A stretch of 9,810 bases of DNA from NCBI GenBank assembly GCA_002314055.1, contig DCBP01000115.1:1-9810 (forward strand), in the 5' to 3' direction. The position numbers and the translations under genes were made by a program. Below are positions 1 through 6,958 of this stretch, piece after piece; position 1 is the stretch's first letter; the number at the start of each line of letters is the position of its first letter. The stretch is from Prevotella sp. UBA1104 (GTDB lineage: Bacteria > Bacteroidota > Bacteroidia > Bacteroidales > Bacteroidaceae). The notes beneath the pieces were generated by a model. The model was not told where the DNA came from, ran no database searches, and saw only the letters and a program-made list of their open reading frames with translations.

Positions 1-855
1 CTGTATGCCGCTATAAAGTGTCCGTTTATCCTGTACGTCAACATTGGAATGTTGTATCTGGTAGATTACGTTGTCGGTGTATTCGGCGAGATTGGAAAGG
101 TTGGCATAGACTGCCGTATAGATGTATTCGGCACAGTAGTCGATGTATTCGCTGTCTTCTGGATTCTGCTCTTTCAGTTTGTTGCAGTATTCGGTAAAGG
201 AAAGGGTTTCGTCGGTGTTTCTGATGACATCGATATCAGATGCTATTGACAGTTGTTCGGCAGCCGTGAGTCCGCCGTCCTTGTTGAAACCTGCAGACAG
301 GGTGAGAAGTCTTGCATTTGCATCTGTAACGAGTTGTAAGGAAGGTTTGTCAGAACTGTTGCGGTCGGCATCATACATGGCGTATTCCAGATCGTTGTGG
401 TAATAGCCGATGCTGTCGGCATACTGGCAAGGGGAGTTGCTGCGGTAGACTTTTGGAGTCAAGTATTTGTCCTTGATATATCCCCAGAGGAGTTTCTTTA
501 CGGTTATCGTACCGAACTTTATCAACGAGGATGTAGCTGCACCAACGATAACGCCGCCGGCTCCTCCGCCGACACCACGAAGACCGCCCTTTACGTCGGA
601 AATGGCAATTTTCACTATATCGCCCTTGCTGTAGGTTATCTTGGGGAGACGGGTAACAGGCTGCAAGTTTTCGGTATTGTCATAGACAAACTGCCTGTCG
701 TATTTCTTTAATTGATTTGTCAAATCACTAACGCATTTCAAAGAGCGAACTTCGCTGCGCTTTTGTCCGTCAACAACATCCGTGTCTTGCGAACACGAGG
801 CAAGTGTCAATGACAGGAATATTGCACTTGCCAAAAGTAAGGGCTTCTTTTTCAT
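1..855 (-). CDS. Lipoprotein of unknown function, C-terminus cut by the window edge
   Basis: The minus-strand frame from the ATG at 855 stays open for 285 codons to position 1 with no stop, so the gene continues beyond the left edge. The N-terminus is a type II signal peptide: MKKK, a hydrophobic stretch, then the lipobox LASC with the lipidated cysteine at residue 21. A polar region (22-85) follows, then a glycine-rich stretch at about 90-107 (GGLRGVGGGAGGVIVG) that resembles a glycine zipper and leads into a hydrophobic segment to about residue 125. The rest is acidic, tyrosine-rich and probably helical. No catalytic motif or known family was recognised. It lies 73 bp downstream of the small secreted protein gene, with no Bacteroidetes promoter in the gap, so co-transcription through the hairpin there is likely. 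The start is supported by the signal peptide and an A-rich leader (attaaaacaag). Outer-membrane or periplasmic anchoring is inferred from the lipobox. Confidence 0.85.
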   Translation of the reverse strand, partial: MKKKPLLLASAIFLSLTLASCSQDTDVVDGQKRSEVRSLKCVSDLTNQLKKYDRQFVYDNTENLQPVTRLPKITYSKGDIVKIAISDVKGGLRGVGGGAGGVIVGAATSSLIKFGTITVKKLLWGYIKDKYLTPKVYRSNSPCQYADSIGYYHNDLEYAMYDADRNSSDKPSLQLVTDANARLLTLSAGFNKDGGLTAAEQLSIASDIDVIRNTDETLSFTEYCNKLKEQNPEDSEYIDYCAEYIYTAVYANLSNLAEYTDNVIYQIQHSNVDVQDKRTLYSGIQ

Positions 856-883
856 CTTGTTTTAATTTATTAGATTTGTACTT

Positions 884-913
884 GGTTTCATCGGGCAAAG
901 TCCCGATGAAACC
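884..913 (-). terminator. Perfect 12-bp hairpin between secreted-protein and lipoprotein genes
   Basis: The arms ggtttcatcggg (884-895) and cccgatgaaacc (902-913) are perfect inverse complements around a 6-nt loop. The hairpin begins 15 bp after the stop of the secreted-protein gene. In the minus-strand transcript it is followed by AAGTACAAATC, which has no U-tract, so it is not a classical intrinsic terminator. It may be a partial terminator, an RNA processing or stability element that sets different levels for the two genes, or a protein-binding palindrome. The structure is certain; the function is not. Confidence 0.5.
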
Positions 914-928
914 GATAAAAATTACAAT

Positions 929-1276
929 CTATTCATTGAAATAGCCACTGAGGTGTTTTCGGTCATAATATAAATCAATGGTGGCTTTCTCGCTATCGCC
1001 ATCCGAACTCGGAACATAGATTACAGTTTCGTCTGGACCTATAGTTTGGGTGGATCGGTGTATAACGTTACCGAATTGGTCGCGAATTATAACATCCACA
1101 TCATATAAGGTGGAGTCACACTTGATAGTTACATCATCCCCGTTTTCCTCAACAATGGGGATACCAGAATTGTGTACAGGAGGGCGAGTTCCTAAACCGG
1201 ATAACGGTATTGGTGTTTGGGCACTCAGTTTAACGGCAAATACAAATACTATTGCCACAGTTACTATTTCTCTCAT
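929..1276 (-). CDS. Small secreted protein, DUF3244-like
   Basis: This is a 115-aa protein with a cleavable type I signal peptide (MREIVTVAIVFVFAVKLSA, residues 1-19; mature N-terminus near Gln20). The mature part is about 95 residues and looks all-beta: alternating hydrophobic strands (DVTIKC, YDVDVIIRDQFGNVIHRST, ETVIYVP, ATIDLYY) and a closing HLSGYF. This layout (a strand pair around 'GNVI', then an ending like 'L.G.F') resembles the Bacteroidetes DUF3244 family of small Ig-like secreted proteins; the assignment is from memory of the family pattern, not a search. The frame extends upstream to a TTG at 1303, but the ATG at 1276 is preferred: it starts the signal peptide directly, and the TTG lies inside the predicted -7 promoter element. 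The gene lies between the TPR/HTH regulator gene upstream and a lipoprotein gene downstream, all on the same strand. Function unknown. Confidence 0.8.
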   Translation of the reverse strand: MREIVTVAIVFVFAVKLSAQTPIPLSGLGTRPPVHNSGIPIVEENGDDVTIKCDSTLYDVDVIIRDQFGNVIHRSTQTIGPDETVIYVPSSDGDSEKATIDLYYDRKHLSGYFNE

Positions 1277-1300
1277 AATTAAAAAAATAAAATTTTGTGG

Positions 1301-1333
1301 CAAAGATATATAAATGTCAGTATTACATCCTAA
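1301..1333 (-). promoter_or_regulatory. Predicted promoter of the small secreted protein gene
   Basis: On the minus strand TATCTTTG (1308-1301) matches the Bacteroidetes -7 consensus TAnnTTTG and lies 24 nt before the ATG at 1276. The -33 element is weak: TTAG at 1333-1330, 21 bp away. A weak -33 would fit a promoter that needs an activator, but this is inference. Confidence 0.5.
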
Positions 1334-1342
1334 TTAAAAGTC

Positions 1343-1394
1343 TTGCAAAAATCTTGCATTCGCCTAAAAACACGTAAACGCAAGATTTTTGCAA
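1343..1394. repeat. Perfect 15-bp inverted repeat with 22-nt spacer
   Basis: The left arm ttgcaaaaatcttgc (1343-1357) is the exact reverse complement of gcaagatttttgcaa (1380-1394). The left arm with its flanking base also holds a direct repeat, CTTGC at 1342-1346 and at 1353-1357. It starts 18 bp after the regulator's stop codon, and its far arm lies about 10 bp upstream of the weak -33 region of the secreted-protein promoter. It could be an operator for a dimeric regulator or a terminator of the regulator gene. The tail on the minus strand is only GACTTTTAATT, so a terminator is possible but not classical. Confidence 0.7.
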
Positions 1395-1412
1395 AAAAAA
1401 GATGTTTTTAGT

Positions 1413-3209
1413 TCAATAGATTGTACTTATCAGCTCTTCCCATTTACTTGCAGGGGCTTTCTCTCCAAAGTTCTTAAAATACAATCTTTTGCATATAGAG
1501 TATACTGTTGTACGAGTCTTACAAAGCAACATAGCTATAGAAGAGGCATTAAGCTTGCATTTAATCAAAAGACAAGTGTATAATTCTATCTTGCTCATCT
1601 CCTCATAATCAAGCAAACTTCTCTCAAAATTAGGATAAGAATCAAACACTGCCTGTTTTAGTTCATTCCAATGAACAAACTTGCCATAATTCGGGCCATC
1701 ACAACAACTAACAAGTTCTTTGTAAACGGCTGTTCTCTTGAACATATAGTCGCAAGTTTTCTTTTGCTTTATATCGGTATCTATATTTTTCAACTCGCTA
1801 TTATGTAAATCCAGTAGCTTCTCCAATTCTACACGACGAGACTCATCTTTCTCTCTTAAATCAACAAGTTCCGTTCTTATAGCGGAAATTTCTTTCTCTT
1901 TTGCTATCAATGCACTTTCAGTAGCATTTTTTGCACTCTTAAGCAAAGAATCAAGCGAACGGCATCTTGCTTCCATAAGTTTACGTTTGCGCTTATTATT
2001 CAGATAGATTATAGGAATTATACATATAGCTATAACGAACAGAAAAGCAATAATAAATATTACGATGCCTTTATGTGTATTTTTCTTTTCCAACTGCAAA
2101 TTCTCTATTGCCCGAAGATTATAATTATACAAAGCATTCGCTTTTGCTATCGCCTCTATTGGCAAGGTACTTTTTACGGTATCGCTAACGGCAAAGAATT
2201 TGTTGATACTATTAATGGCAGCATCAGAATCACCTTCTTTTATTAAATGTCTTGTTAGCCATATATAAGCATACTGCCTTCCATATATGTTTCCATTTTC
2301 TATCGCTTTATCACAAAAATATCTTGCTGTATCGTCGATTTCCAATTTGGAATATACATTAAGAGCTATAGAATAAAATTCTCCAGGACATCGTCCGCTT
2401 ATATGCCGCAAAGCTCTATCTATATACTTCTTCGCTTCCAAAGGTTTTTCATAATTCAGATAATGTGATGCCATCTGACTTTCAATTTCTGGAATATCAG
2501 CTGTATTTCCGGATGATTCTGCTAAGCGTAATGCTTCCTTTATATATCCCAACGCCTCTTTCTCATTGCCAAGACTACCTAATGTCCATGCCAGATCTTC
2601 GCAATCGTATATACAACGTGTTGTATCTTGACTTTTTGTATGTAAGGAAAGTGATTTGCGTTGCCAATACAATGCGTCTTGATAAATGCCCTGACCAGAC
2701 AGCAAATGTCCAAGCTGATAATAACAAAGACCAAGATCTGTCATATTTCCAGTCTTTTGGAAGATTTTCATAGCTCTCTGGAAATAATCCAAGGCCTTAG
2801 GAGAGTCATTTAGTGAATTGTATATGCACCCTGCACAATAGTACGCTTGAGCCAACAATCTTTTATTATTATTATCCTCATAATGAGTCACGATTTTGTT
2901 GATTTCGGTATCGCTTGCAATGCTTTCACCTAATTTAATCTTATTTTGCAATAGAAGTAATTTATAATACCAGCCTGTCTCGCTATCAATGTCATAATAT
3001 TCAGGATTAAAACTGCTTAATATAACTTTTGCGCTATCAGGATTTACACGACATAAGGAATCTGCCATAACAAGTTCTTTCGGATAAGGATAAGACTTGC
3101 AGTTTTCATATAATACTATAGCACCGACGATTACTGCTATTGCTGATATTATCAACCATATAAGACGCCGGTAATATAAATAGAATGACTGGATATCGAT
3201 AAGAGACAT
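1413..3209 (-). CDS. Membrane-spanning TPR regulator with C-terminal helix-turn-helix
   Basis: This is a 598-aa protein. Numbered from the ATG at 3209, residues 16-34 form a first membrane helix (LIWLIISAIAVIVGAIVLY). Residues about 50-370 form a TPR region with recognisable repeats (A.AYYCAGCIYNSLND..KALDYFQRAMKIF; LGLCYYQLGHLLSGQG). Residues 381-403 form a second membrane helix followed by KRKRK, 404-481 is charged and probably coiled coil, and 486-598 is a C-terminal domain with a helix-turn-helix-like segment near 555-581 (SIAMLLCKTRTTVYSICKRL). This matches a common Bacteroidetes class in which a periplasmic TPR sensor is joined through the membrane to a cytoplasmic DNA-binding domain. 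The ligand and targets are unknown; the secreted protein and lipoprotein genes just downstream are the obvious candidate targets. The frame extends to a TTG at 3236, but that codon lies inside the -7 element, so the ATG is chosen. The gene looks clearly more A/T-rich than the sdh genes beside it. Confidence 0.88.
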   Translation of the reverse strand: MSLIDIQSFYLYYRRLIWLIISAIAVIVGAIVLYENCKSYPYPKELVMADSLCRVNPDSAKVILSSFNPEYYDIDSETGWYYKLLLLQNKIKLGESIASDTEINKIVTHYEDNNNKRLLAQAYYCAGCIYNSLNDSPKALDYFQRAMKIFQKTGNMTDLGLCYYQLGHLLSGQGIYQDALYWQRKSLSLHTKSQDTTRCIYDCEDLAWTLGSLGNEKEALGYIKEALRLAESSGNTADIPEIESQMASHYLNYEKPLEAKKYIDRALRHISGRCPGEFYSIALNVYSKLEIDDTARYFCDKAIENGNIYGRQYAYIWLTRHLIKEGDSDAAINSINKFFAVSDTVKSTLPIEAIAKANALYNYNLRAIENLQLEKKNTHKGIVIFIIAFLFVIAICIIPIIYLNNKRKRKLMEARCRSLDSLLKSAKNATESALIAKEKEISAIRTELVDLREKDESRRVELEKLLDLHNSELKNIDTDIKQKKTCDYMFKRTAVYKELVSCCDGPNYGKFVHWNELKQAVFDSYPNFERSLLDYEEMSKIELYTCLLIKCKLNASSIAMLLCKTRTTVYSICKRLYFKNFGEKAPASKWEELISTIY

Positions 3210-3233
3210 TTCTTTATTTTTATTAATTACAAG

Positions 3234-3264
3234 CAAAAATACACATTTGCAGATATTCTACAAA
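3234..3264 (-). promoter_or_regulatory. Predicted promoter of the TPR/HTH regulator
   Basis: On the minus strand TTTG (3264-3261) is followed after exactly 19 bp by TATTTTTG (3241-3234), a full match to the Bacteroidetes consensus TTTG-N19-TAnnTTTG. The ATG is 24 nt further on, so the leader is short. The regulator is therefore transcribed independently of the sdh operon, which has its own terminator upstream of this point. Confidence 0.75.
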
Positions 3265-3321
3265 AGAAAACATTAGATTTTTTGAATACAATAGACAAAA
3301 TTCTATCAGAACCTAAAGGGA

Positions 3322-3373
3322 TAAAACAAAAATGCGATGAAACCATGTCTAACAGACACAGCATCACCGCATT
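3322..3373 (-). terminator. Intrinsic terminator of the sdhCAB operon
   Basis: In the minus-strand transcript AATGCGGTGA (3373-3364) pairs with TCATCGCATT (3340-3331), 10 bp with one G-U pair. It is followed at once by a U-rich tail (TTTGTTTTA). The 23-nt region between the arms contains a second small hairpin (TGTCT/AGACA, 3346-3358). It starts 21 nt after the sdhB stop. Confidence 0.8.
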
Positions 3374-3394
3374 ATATAAAAATCACTGTTTTAA

Positions 3395-4150
3395 TCAGTC
3401 TGCCAGCTTTGCCTTGATGAACTCGCGGTTCAAGCGGGCGATGTTGGAGATTGACTCGTGCTTAGGACACTCTGCCTCGCAGGCACGGGTGTTGGTACAG
3501 TTACCGAAGCCGAGCTCCTCCATCTTCATAATCATCGCCTTGGCGCGTTTTGCAGCCTCTGGACGGCCTTGCGGCAGGAGGGCGAACTGACTTACCTTAG
3601 AGCTTACGAAAAGCATTGCAGAGCCGTTTTTACAAGCTGCTACGCATGCTCCGCAACCGATACATGTGGCGCAGTCCATTGCCTCGTCGGCTGCTTCCTT
3701 TGAGATAAGGATAGCGTTGGCGTCCTGTGCCTGACCAGTGCGCACGCTGATGTAGCCGCCAGCCTGCATAATCTTGTCGAAAGCACCGCGGTCTACCATA
3801 CAGTCCTTGATGATCGGGAATGCTGCTGAACGCCATGGCTCAACGGTGATAACGTCGCCGTCGTTGAACTTGCGCATATAGAGCTGGCAAGTGGTTGCTC
3901 CGGTGTTTGGTCCGTGTGGGTGTCCGTTGATATAGAGTGAACACATACCGCAGATACCCTCGCGGCAGTCGTGGTCGAATACGAAAGGCTCCTTGCCCTC
4001 CTCGATGAGCTGCTCGTTAAGGATGTCGAGCATCTCAAGGAATGAGGTATCTGTAGGAATGTCCTTCATCTCGCGTGTGTCAAAATGTCCTTCTGCCTGA
4101 GGACCGTTCTGACGCCAGAATTTCAATGTGAATGATATATTTTTTTCCAT
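3395..4150 (-). CDS. sdhB: Succinate dehydrogenase / fumarate reductase iron-sulfur subunit
   Basis: SdhB/FrdB carries electrons between the flavoprotein and the diheme membrane anchor on the cytoplasmic face of the inner membrane. The 251-aa product has the complete ligand set. The [2Fe-2S] ligands are C62, C67 and C70 (DCREGICGMC) with C88. The [4Fe-4S] ligands are C163, C166 and C169 (CIGCGAC) with C228 (ECPK). The [3Fe-4S] ligands are C173, C218 and C224. Spacing follows the family, and the length is normal. The frame extends to a TTG at 4183, but the ATG at 4150 starts the conserved N-terminus (MEKNISFTLKFWRQ) and leaves a 35-bp gap after sdhA. The gene is last in sdhCAB, with an intrinsic terminator downstream. 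In anaerobic Bacteroidales the complex usually works as fumarate reductase; the sequence does not settle direction. Confidence 0.97.
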   Translation of the reverse strand: MEKNISFTLKFWRQNGPQAEGHFDTREMKDIPTDTSFLEMLDILNEQLIEEGKEPFVFDHDCREGICGMCSLYINGHPHGPNTGATTCQLYMRKFNDGDVITVEPWRSAAFPIIKDCMVDRGAFDKIMQAGGYISVRTGQAQDANAILISKEAADEAMDCATCIGCGACVAACKNGSAMLFVSSKVSQFALLPQGRPEAAKRAKAMIMKMEELGFGNCTNTRACEAECPKHESISNIARLNREFIKAKLAD

Positions 4151-4185
4151 TGTTTTCTTAATTTTTAAATGACGAGTTGACAATA

Positions 4186-6168
4186 TTAGTTCTTATAGTT
4201 ACGTGTCTGAACCTTGATAGCCTCATAGTGGAGAGGTTCCTTGATAAGCTCAGGAGCGGTTTCGTCGTTCTGCTGATACTCCCAGCAGCCAACGTAGAAG
4301 TAGTTCTCGTCGTCGCGCTTTGCCTCGCCCTCTTCTGTCTGGTATTCCTCGCGGAAGTGACCACCGCAAGACTCGTTGCGAGAGAGTGCATCGTAGGCTA
4401 CGAGTTCGCCCATTACGAGGAAGTCGCGAAGGTGGATTGCCTTGTCGAGCTCCACGTTGAGTCCTTCCTTAGAGCCTGGGATGAACAGGTTGGTATTGAA
4501 TTCCTTGCGGAGCTTCTTGATAAGCTCAAGTCCTTCCTTCAAGCCTTCGGCTGTACGTCCCATTCCTACGTGCTCCCACATGATGTGTCCGAGCTCCTTG
4601 TGGATAGAGTCTACGGAGCGCTTTCCGTGGATATTCATCAAGCGGTCGATTTCTGCCTGAACGCCCTTCTCTGCCTCGTCGAACTCTGGGCGGTCGGTTG
4701 GGATATGCGGCCAGATTGCCTGGTCGGCAAGGTAGTTCTGGATTGTGTAAGGAAGTACGAAGTATCCGTCGGCAAGTCCCTGCATGAGGGCTGAAGCACC
4801 GAGGCGGTTTGCTCCGTGGTCGGAGAAGTTACACTCTCCGATTGCAAACAGTCCGGTTACGGATGTCATCAGCTCGTAGTCTACCCATATACCACCCATT
4901 GTGTAGTGGATAGCAGGATAGATCATCATCGGGTTGTAATACTTCACGCCGTTGATTTCGTTTGCTATCTCGCCCGGATTAACGTCGGTAATCTCCTCGT
5001 ACATATCAAAGAGGTTGCCGTAGCGCTGACGGATAACGTCGATGCCGAGACGGTTGATTGACTCTGAGAAGTCGAGGAATACGGCAAGACCGGTGTTGTT
5101 CACGCCGAAGCCCTTGTCGCAACGCTCCTTGGCTGCACGAGAGGCAACGTCGCGAGGAACGAGGTTTCCGAATGCCGGATAACGGCGCTCCAAATAATAG
5201 TCGCGGTCTTCTTCCGGTATGTCTGATCCCTTCTTTGTTCCTGCCTGAAGAGCCTTGGCGTCTTCTATCTTCTTTGGAACCCAGATACGACCGTCGTTAC
5301 GCAGAGACTCCGACATAAGGGTCAGCTTCGACTGCTTGTCGCCGTGTACTGGGATACATGTAGGGTGAATCTGCACGTATGAAGGGTTTGCGAAGTATGC
5401 TCCCTTGCGGTAGCACTGAACGGCAGCTGTACAGTTGCAGCCCATGGCGTTGGTTGAAAGGAAGTATGTGTTTCCGTATCCACCGGTAGCGATTACTACG
5501 GCGTTTGCAGAGAAGCGCTCCAGTTTACCGGTAACGAGGTTTTTGGCGATGATACCGCGAGCACGTCCGTCTACGATTACTACATCTTCCATCTCGTAAC
5601 GGGTGTAGAGCTTTACGCGACCTGAGTGTACCTGTGCGCTCAATGAAGAATAGGCACCGAGCAAGAGCTGCTGACCGGTCTGTCCCTTTGCATAGAATGT
5701 ACGTGATACCTGTGCACCACCGAATGAACGGTTGGCAAGCATACCGCCGTATTCACGGGCGAATGGTACGCCCTGGGCTACACACTGGTCGATGATATTG
5801 TTGCTGACCTCTGCAAGACGGTATACGTTTGCCTCGCGGGCACGGTAGTCGCCTCCCTTTACGGTATCATAGAAAAGACGGTAAACGGAGTCGCCGTCGT
5901 TCTGATAGTTCTTTGCTGCATTGATACCTCCCTGTGCTGCGATAGAGTGAGCACGGCGTGGAGAATCCTGAATACAGAAGTTGAGAACGTTGAAGCCCAT
6001 CTCGCCAAGGCTGGCTGCAGCACTGGCTCCTGCCAGACCTGTACCAACAACGATGATGTCGAGCTTCAGTTTGTTCTTAGGGTTCACCAAGCGCTGGTGA
6101 GCTTTATAGTTAGTCCATTTCTCGGCCACTGGGCCTTCTGGAATTCTTGAATCTATTGTCTTAGCCAT
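4186..6168 (-). CDS. sdhA: Succinate dehydrogenase / fumarate reductase flavoprotein subunit
   Basis: SdhA/FrdA holds covalent FAD and interconverts succinate and fumarate. The 660-aa protein has the dinucleotide-binding loop VGTGLAGASA (41-50) and the flavinylation histidine H74 in the AHSIAAQGGINAA block. Substrate and catalytic residues are in place: H269 (HPT), R339 (VPRDVASR, the proton-shuttle arginine), H421 (HYTMGGI) and R455 (GANRLGASAL). The C-terminal block SRNESCGGHFREE (596-608) is of the type seen in enzymes with a diheme (type B) membrane anchor. The ATG at 6168 gives a full-length protein with no sign of truncation. It lies 41 bp after sdhC and 35 bp before sdhB, so the three genes form one transcript. 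No Shine-Dalgarno is visible; the leader is the A/T-rich tandem repeat. Confidence 0.98.
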   Translation of the reverse strand: MAKTIDSRIPEGPVAEKWTNYKAHQRLVNPKNKLKLDIIVVGTGLAGASAAASLGEMGFNVLNFCIQDSPRRAHSIAAQGGINAAKNYQNDGDSVYRLFYDTVKGGDYRAREANVYRLAEVSNNIIDQCVAQGVPFAREYGGMLANRSFGGAQVSRTFYAKGQTGQQLLLGAYSSLSAQVHSGRVKLYTRYEMEDVVIVDGRARGIIAKNLVTGKLERFSANAVVIATGGYGNTYFLSTNAMGCNCTAAVQCYRKGAYFANPSYVQIHPTCIPVHGDKQSKLTLMSESLRNDGRIWVPKKIEDAKALQAGTKKGSDIPEEDRDYYLERRYPAFGNLVPRDVASRAAKERCDKGFGVNNTGLAVFLDFSESINRLGIDVIRQRYGNLFDMYEEITDVNPGEIANEINGVKYYNPMMIYPAIHYTMGGIWVDYELMTSVTGLFAIGECNFSDHGANRLGASALMQGLADGYFVLPYTIQNYLADQAIWPHIPTDRPEFDEAEKGVQAEIDRLMNIHGKRSVDSIHKELGHIMWEHVGMGRTAEGLKEGLELIKKLRKEFNTNLFIPGSKEGLNVELDKAIHLRDFLVMGELVAYDALSRNESCGGHFREEYQTEEGEAKRDDENYFYVGCWEYQQNDETAPELIKEPLHYEAIKVQTRNYKN

Positions 6169-6176
6169 AATTACGA

Positions 6177-6204
6177 ATTATGAATTATAAATTATGAATT
6201 ATAA
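6177..6204. repeat. 14-bp tandem duplication in the sdhC-sdhA gap
   Basis: The unit attatgaattataa occurs twice in exact tandem (6177-6190, 6191-6204), with a diverged partial copy (attacgaatta, 6170-6180) beside it. It fills most of the 41-bp gap between sdhC and sdhA and so forms the translation-initiation region of sdhA. It may be a slippage-prone repeat affecting sdhA translation; this is inference. Confidence 0.75.
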
Positions 6205-6209
6205 ATGTA

Positions 6210-6887
6210 TTAGCAGCATCCGCAGAGACTTCTGCCATAGAAGCAAAGTACTACTACGAGGAAGCCGAGGCAAAGGAGCGTTGTATAAACGATTCCGATT
6301 ACCTTCCAGCGGCAGAACCATGTCTTGCCGTTCCAACCGAAGGTCTGCATTGCACTCCAGAATCCGTGAGAGAGGTGGAACCACAAGGCAACGAGCCATA
6401 CGATGTAGAGCACTACATATACAGGACATGAGAAGGTGTCCTGAATGTAAGCGAAGCCGTCTGCCGGATCGTGTGCCACTGTGATGCCTGTCAACTCGGC
6501 AAACATCATGTTGTACCAGAAGTTGAAGAGGTGGAGCAGCAGTCCGAGGATGATTACGATACCGAGGACGAGCATGTTCTGTGATGCCCACTCCACTCCT
6601 GCCGGACGGGTCGTTACCTCATAGCGCTCTGAACCGCGCGCTCTTCTGTTCTGCATCGTAAGCCAGAAGGCATACACAATGTGAATCACTGCAAGAGCTG
6701 CAAGACCGAGAGTAGCAACAAGGGCATACCAGTTGGCACCGAGGAACTCGCAAATCATGTTGTAGGCATCGCCCGAGAAGAGGGCTGCGATGTTCATTGA
6801 CATGTGGAACGTCAAGAACAGGATAAGCGCAACACCTGTTACGGACATCACGACTTTCCTTCCAATAGATGAATTACATAACCACAT
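6210..6887 (-). CDS. sdhC: Diheme cytochrome b membrane anchor of SDH / fumarate reductase
   Basis: This is the 225-aa type B membrane subunit, which binds two hemes b and exchanges electrons with (mena)quinone. Five membrane helices can be placed at roughly 13-35, 52-78, 105-128, 153-176 and 194-216. Histidines in four of them match the diheme pattern known from Bacillus and Wolinella: H28 (TFHMSMN), H69 (AVIHIVYAF), H119 (LLLHLFNFW) and H171 (WFHLSHGFW). A type B anchor explains why there is no separate sdhD. The C-terminus ends in a cysteine cluster, SLCGCC (C222, C224, C225), whose role is not clear. The gene is first in sdhCAB and starts at an ATG about 146 nt after the predicted transcription start. 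It is divergent from mnmG. Confidence 0.95.
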   Translation of the reverse strand: MWLCNSSIGRKVVMSVTGVALILFLTFHMSMNIAALFSGDAYNMICEFLGANWYALVATLGLAALAVIHIVYAFWLTMQNRRARGSERYEVTTRPAGVEWASQNMLVLGIVIILGLLLHLFNFWYNMMFAELTGITVAHDPADGFAYIQDTFSCPVYVVLYIVWLVALWFHLSHGFWSAMQTFGWNGKTWFCRWKVIGIVYTTLLCLGFLVVVLCFYGRSLCGCC

Positions 6888-6958
6888 AAATTGAATGAAA
6901 TTTAAATATTAAAAGTTTGAATTAATTAATTTTCCAATTATAATGTTATGGTTGCAGA

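Noticed and set aside
49..711. Three overlapping plus-strand open frames
   Set aside because: They lie opposite the lipoprotein gene, whose minus-strand frame is open throughout and begins with a clear lipobox signal peptide. The plus-strand frames have no such features.
4600..4612. DnaA-box-like TGTGGATAG
   Set aside because: It is a single imperfect match inside the sdhA coding sequence with no cluster of boxes and no A/T-rich unwinding region. The window is near the origin at most, not the origin itself.
4177..4794. Plus-strand open frame of 205 codons opposite the 3' part of sdhA
   Set aside because: It lies fully antisense to an intact, conserved flavoprotein gene, has low-complexity Leu/Val composition, no leader signal and no recognisable domain. 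It is a shadow of the sdhA codon pattern.
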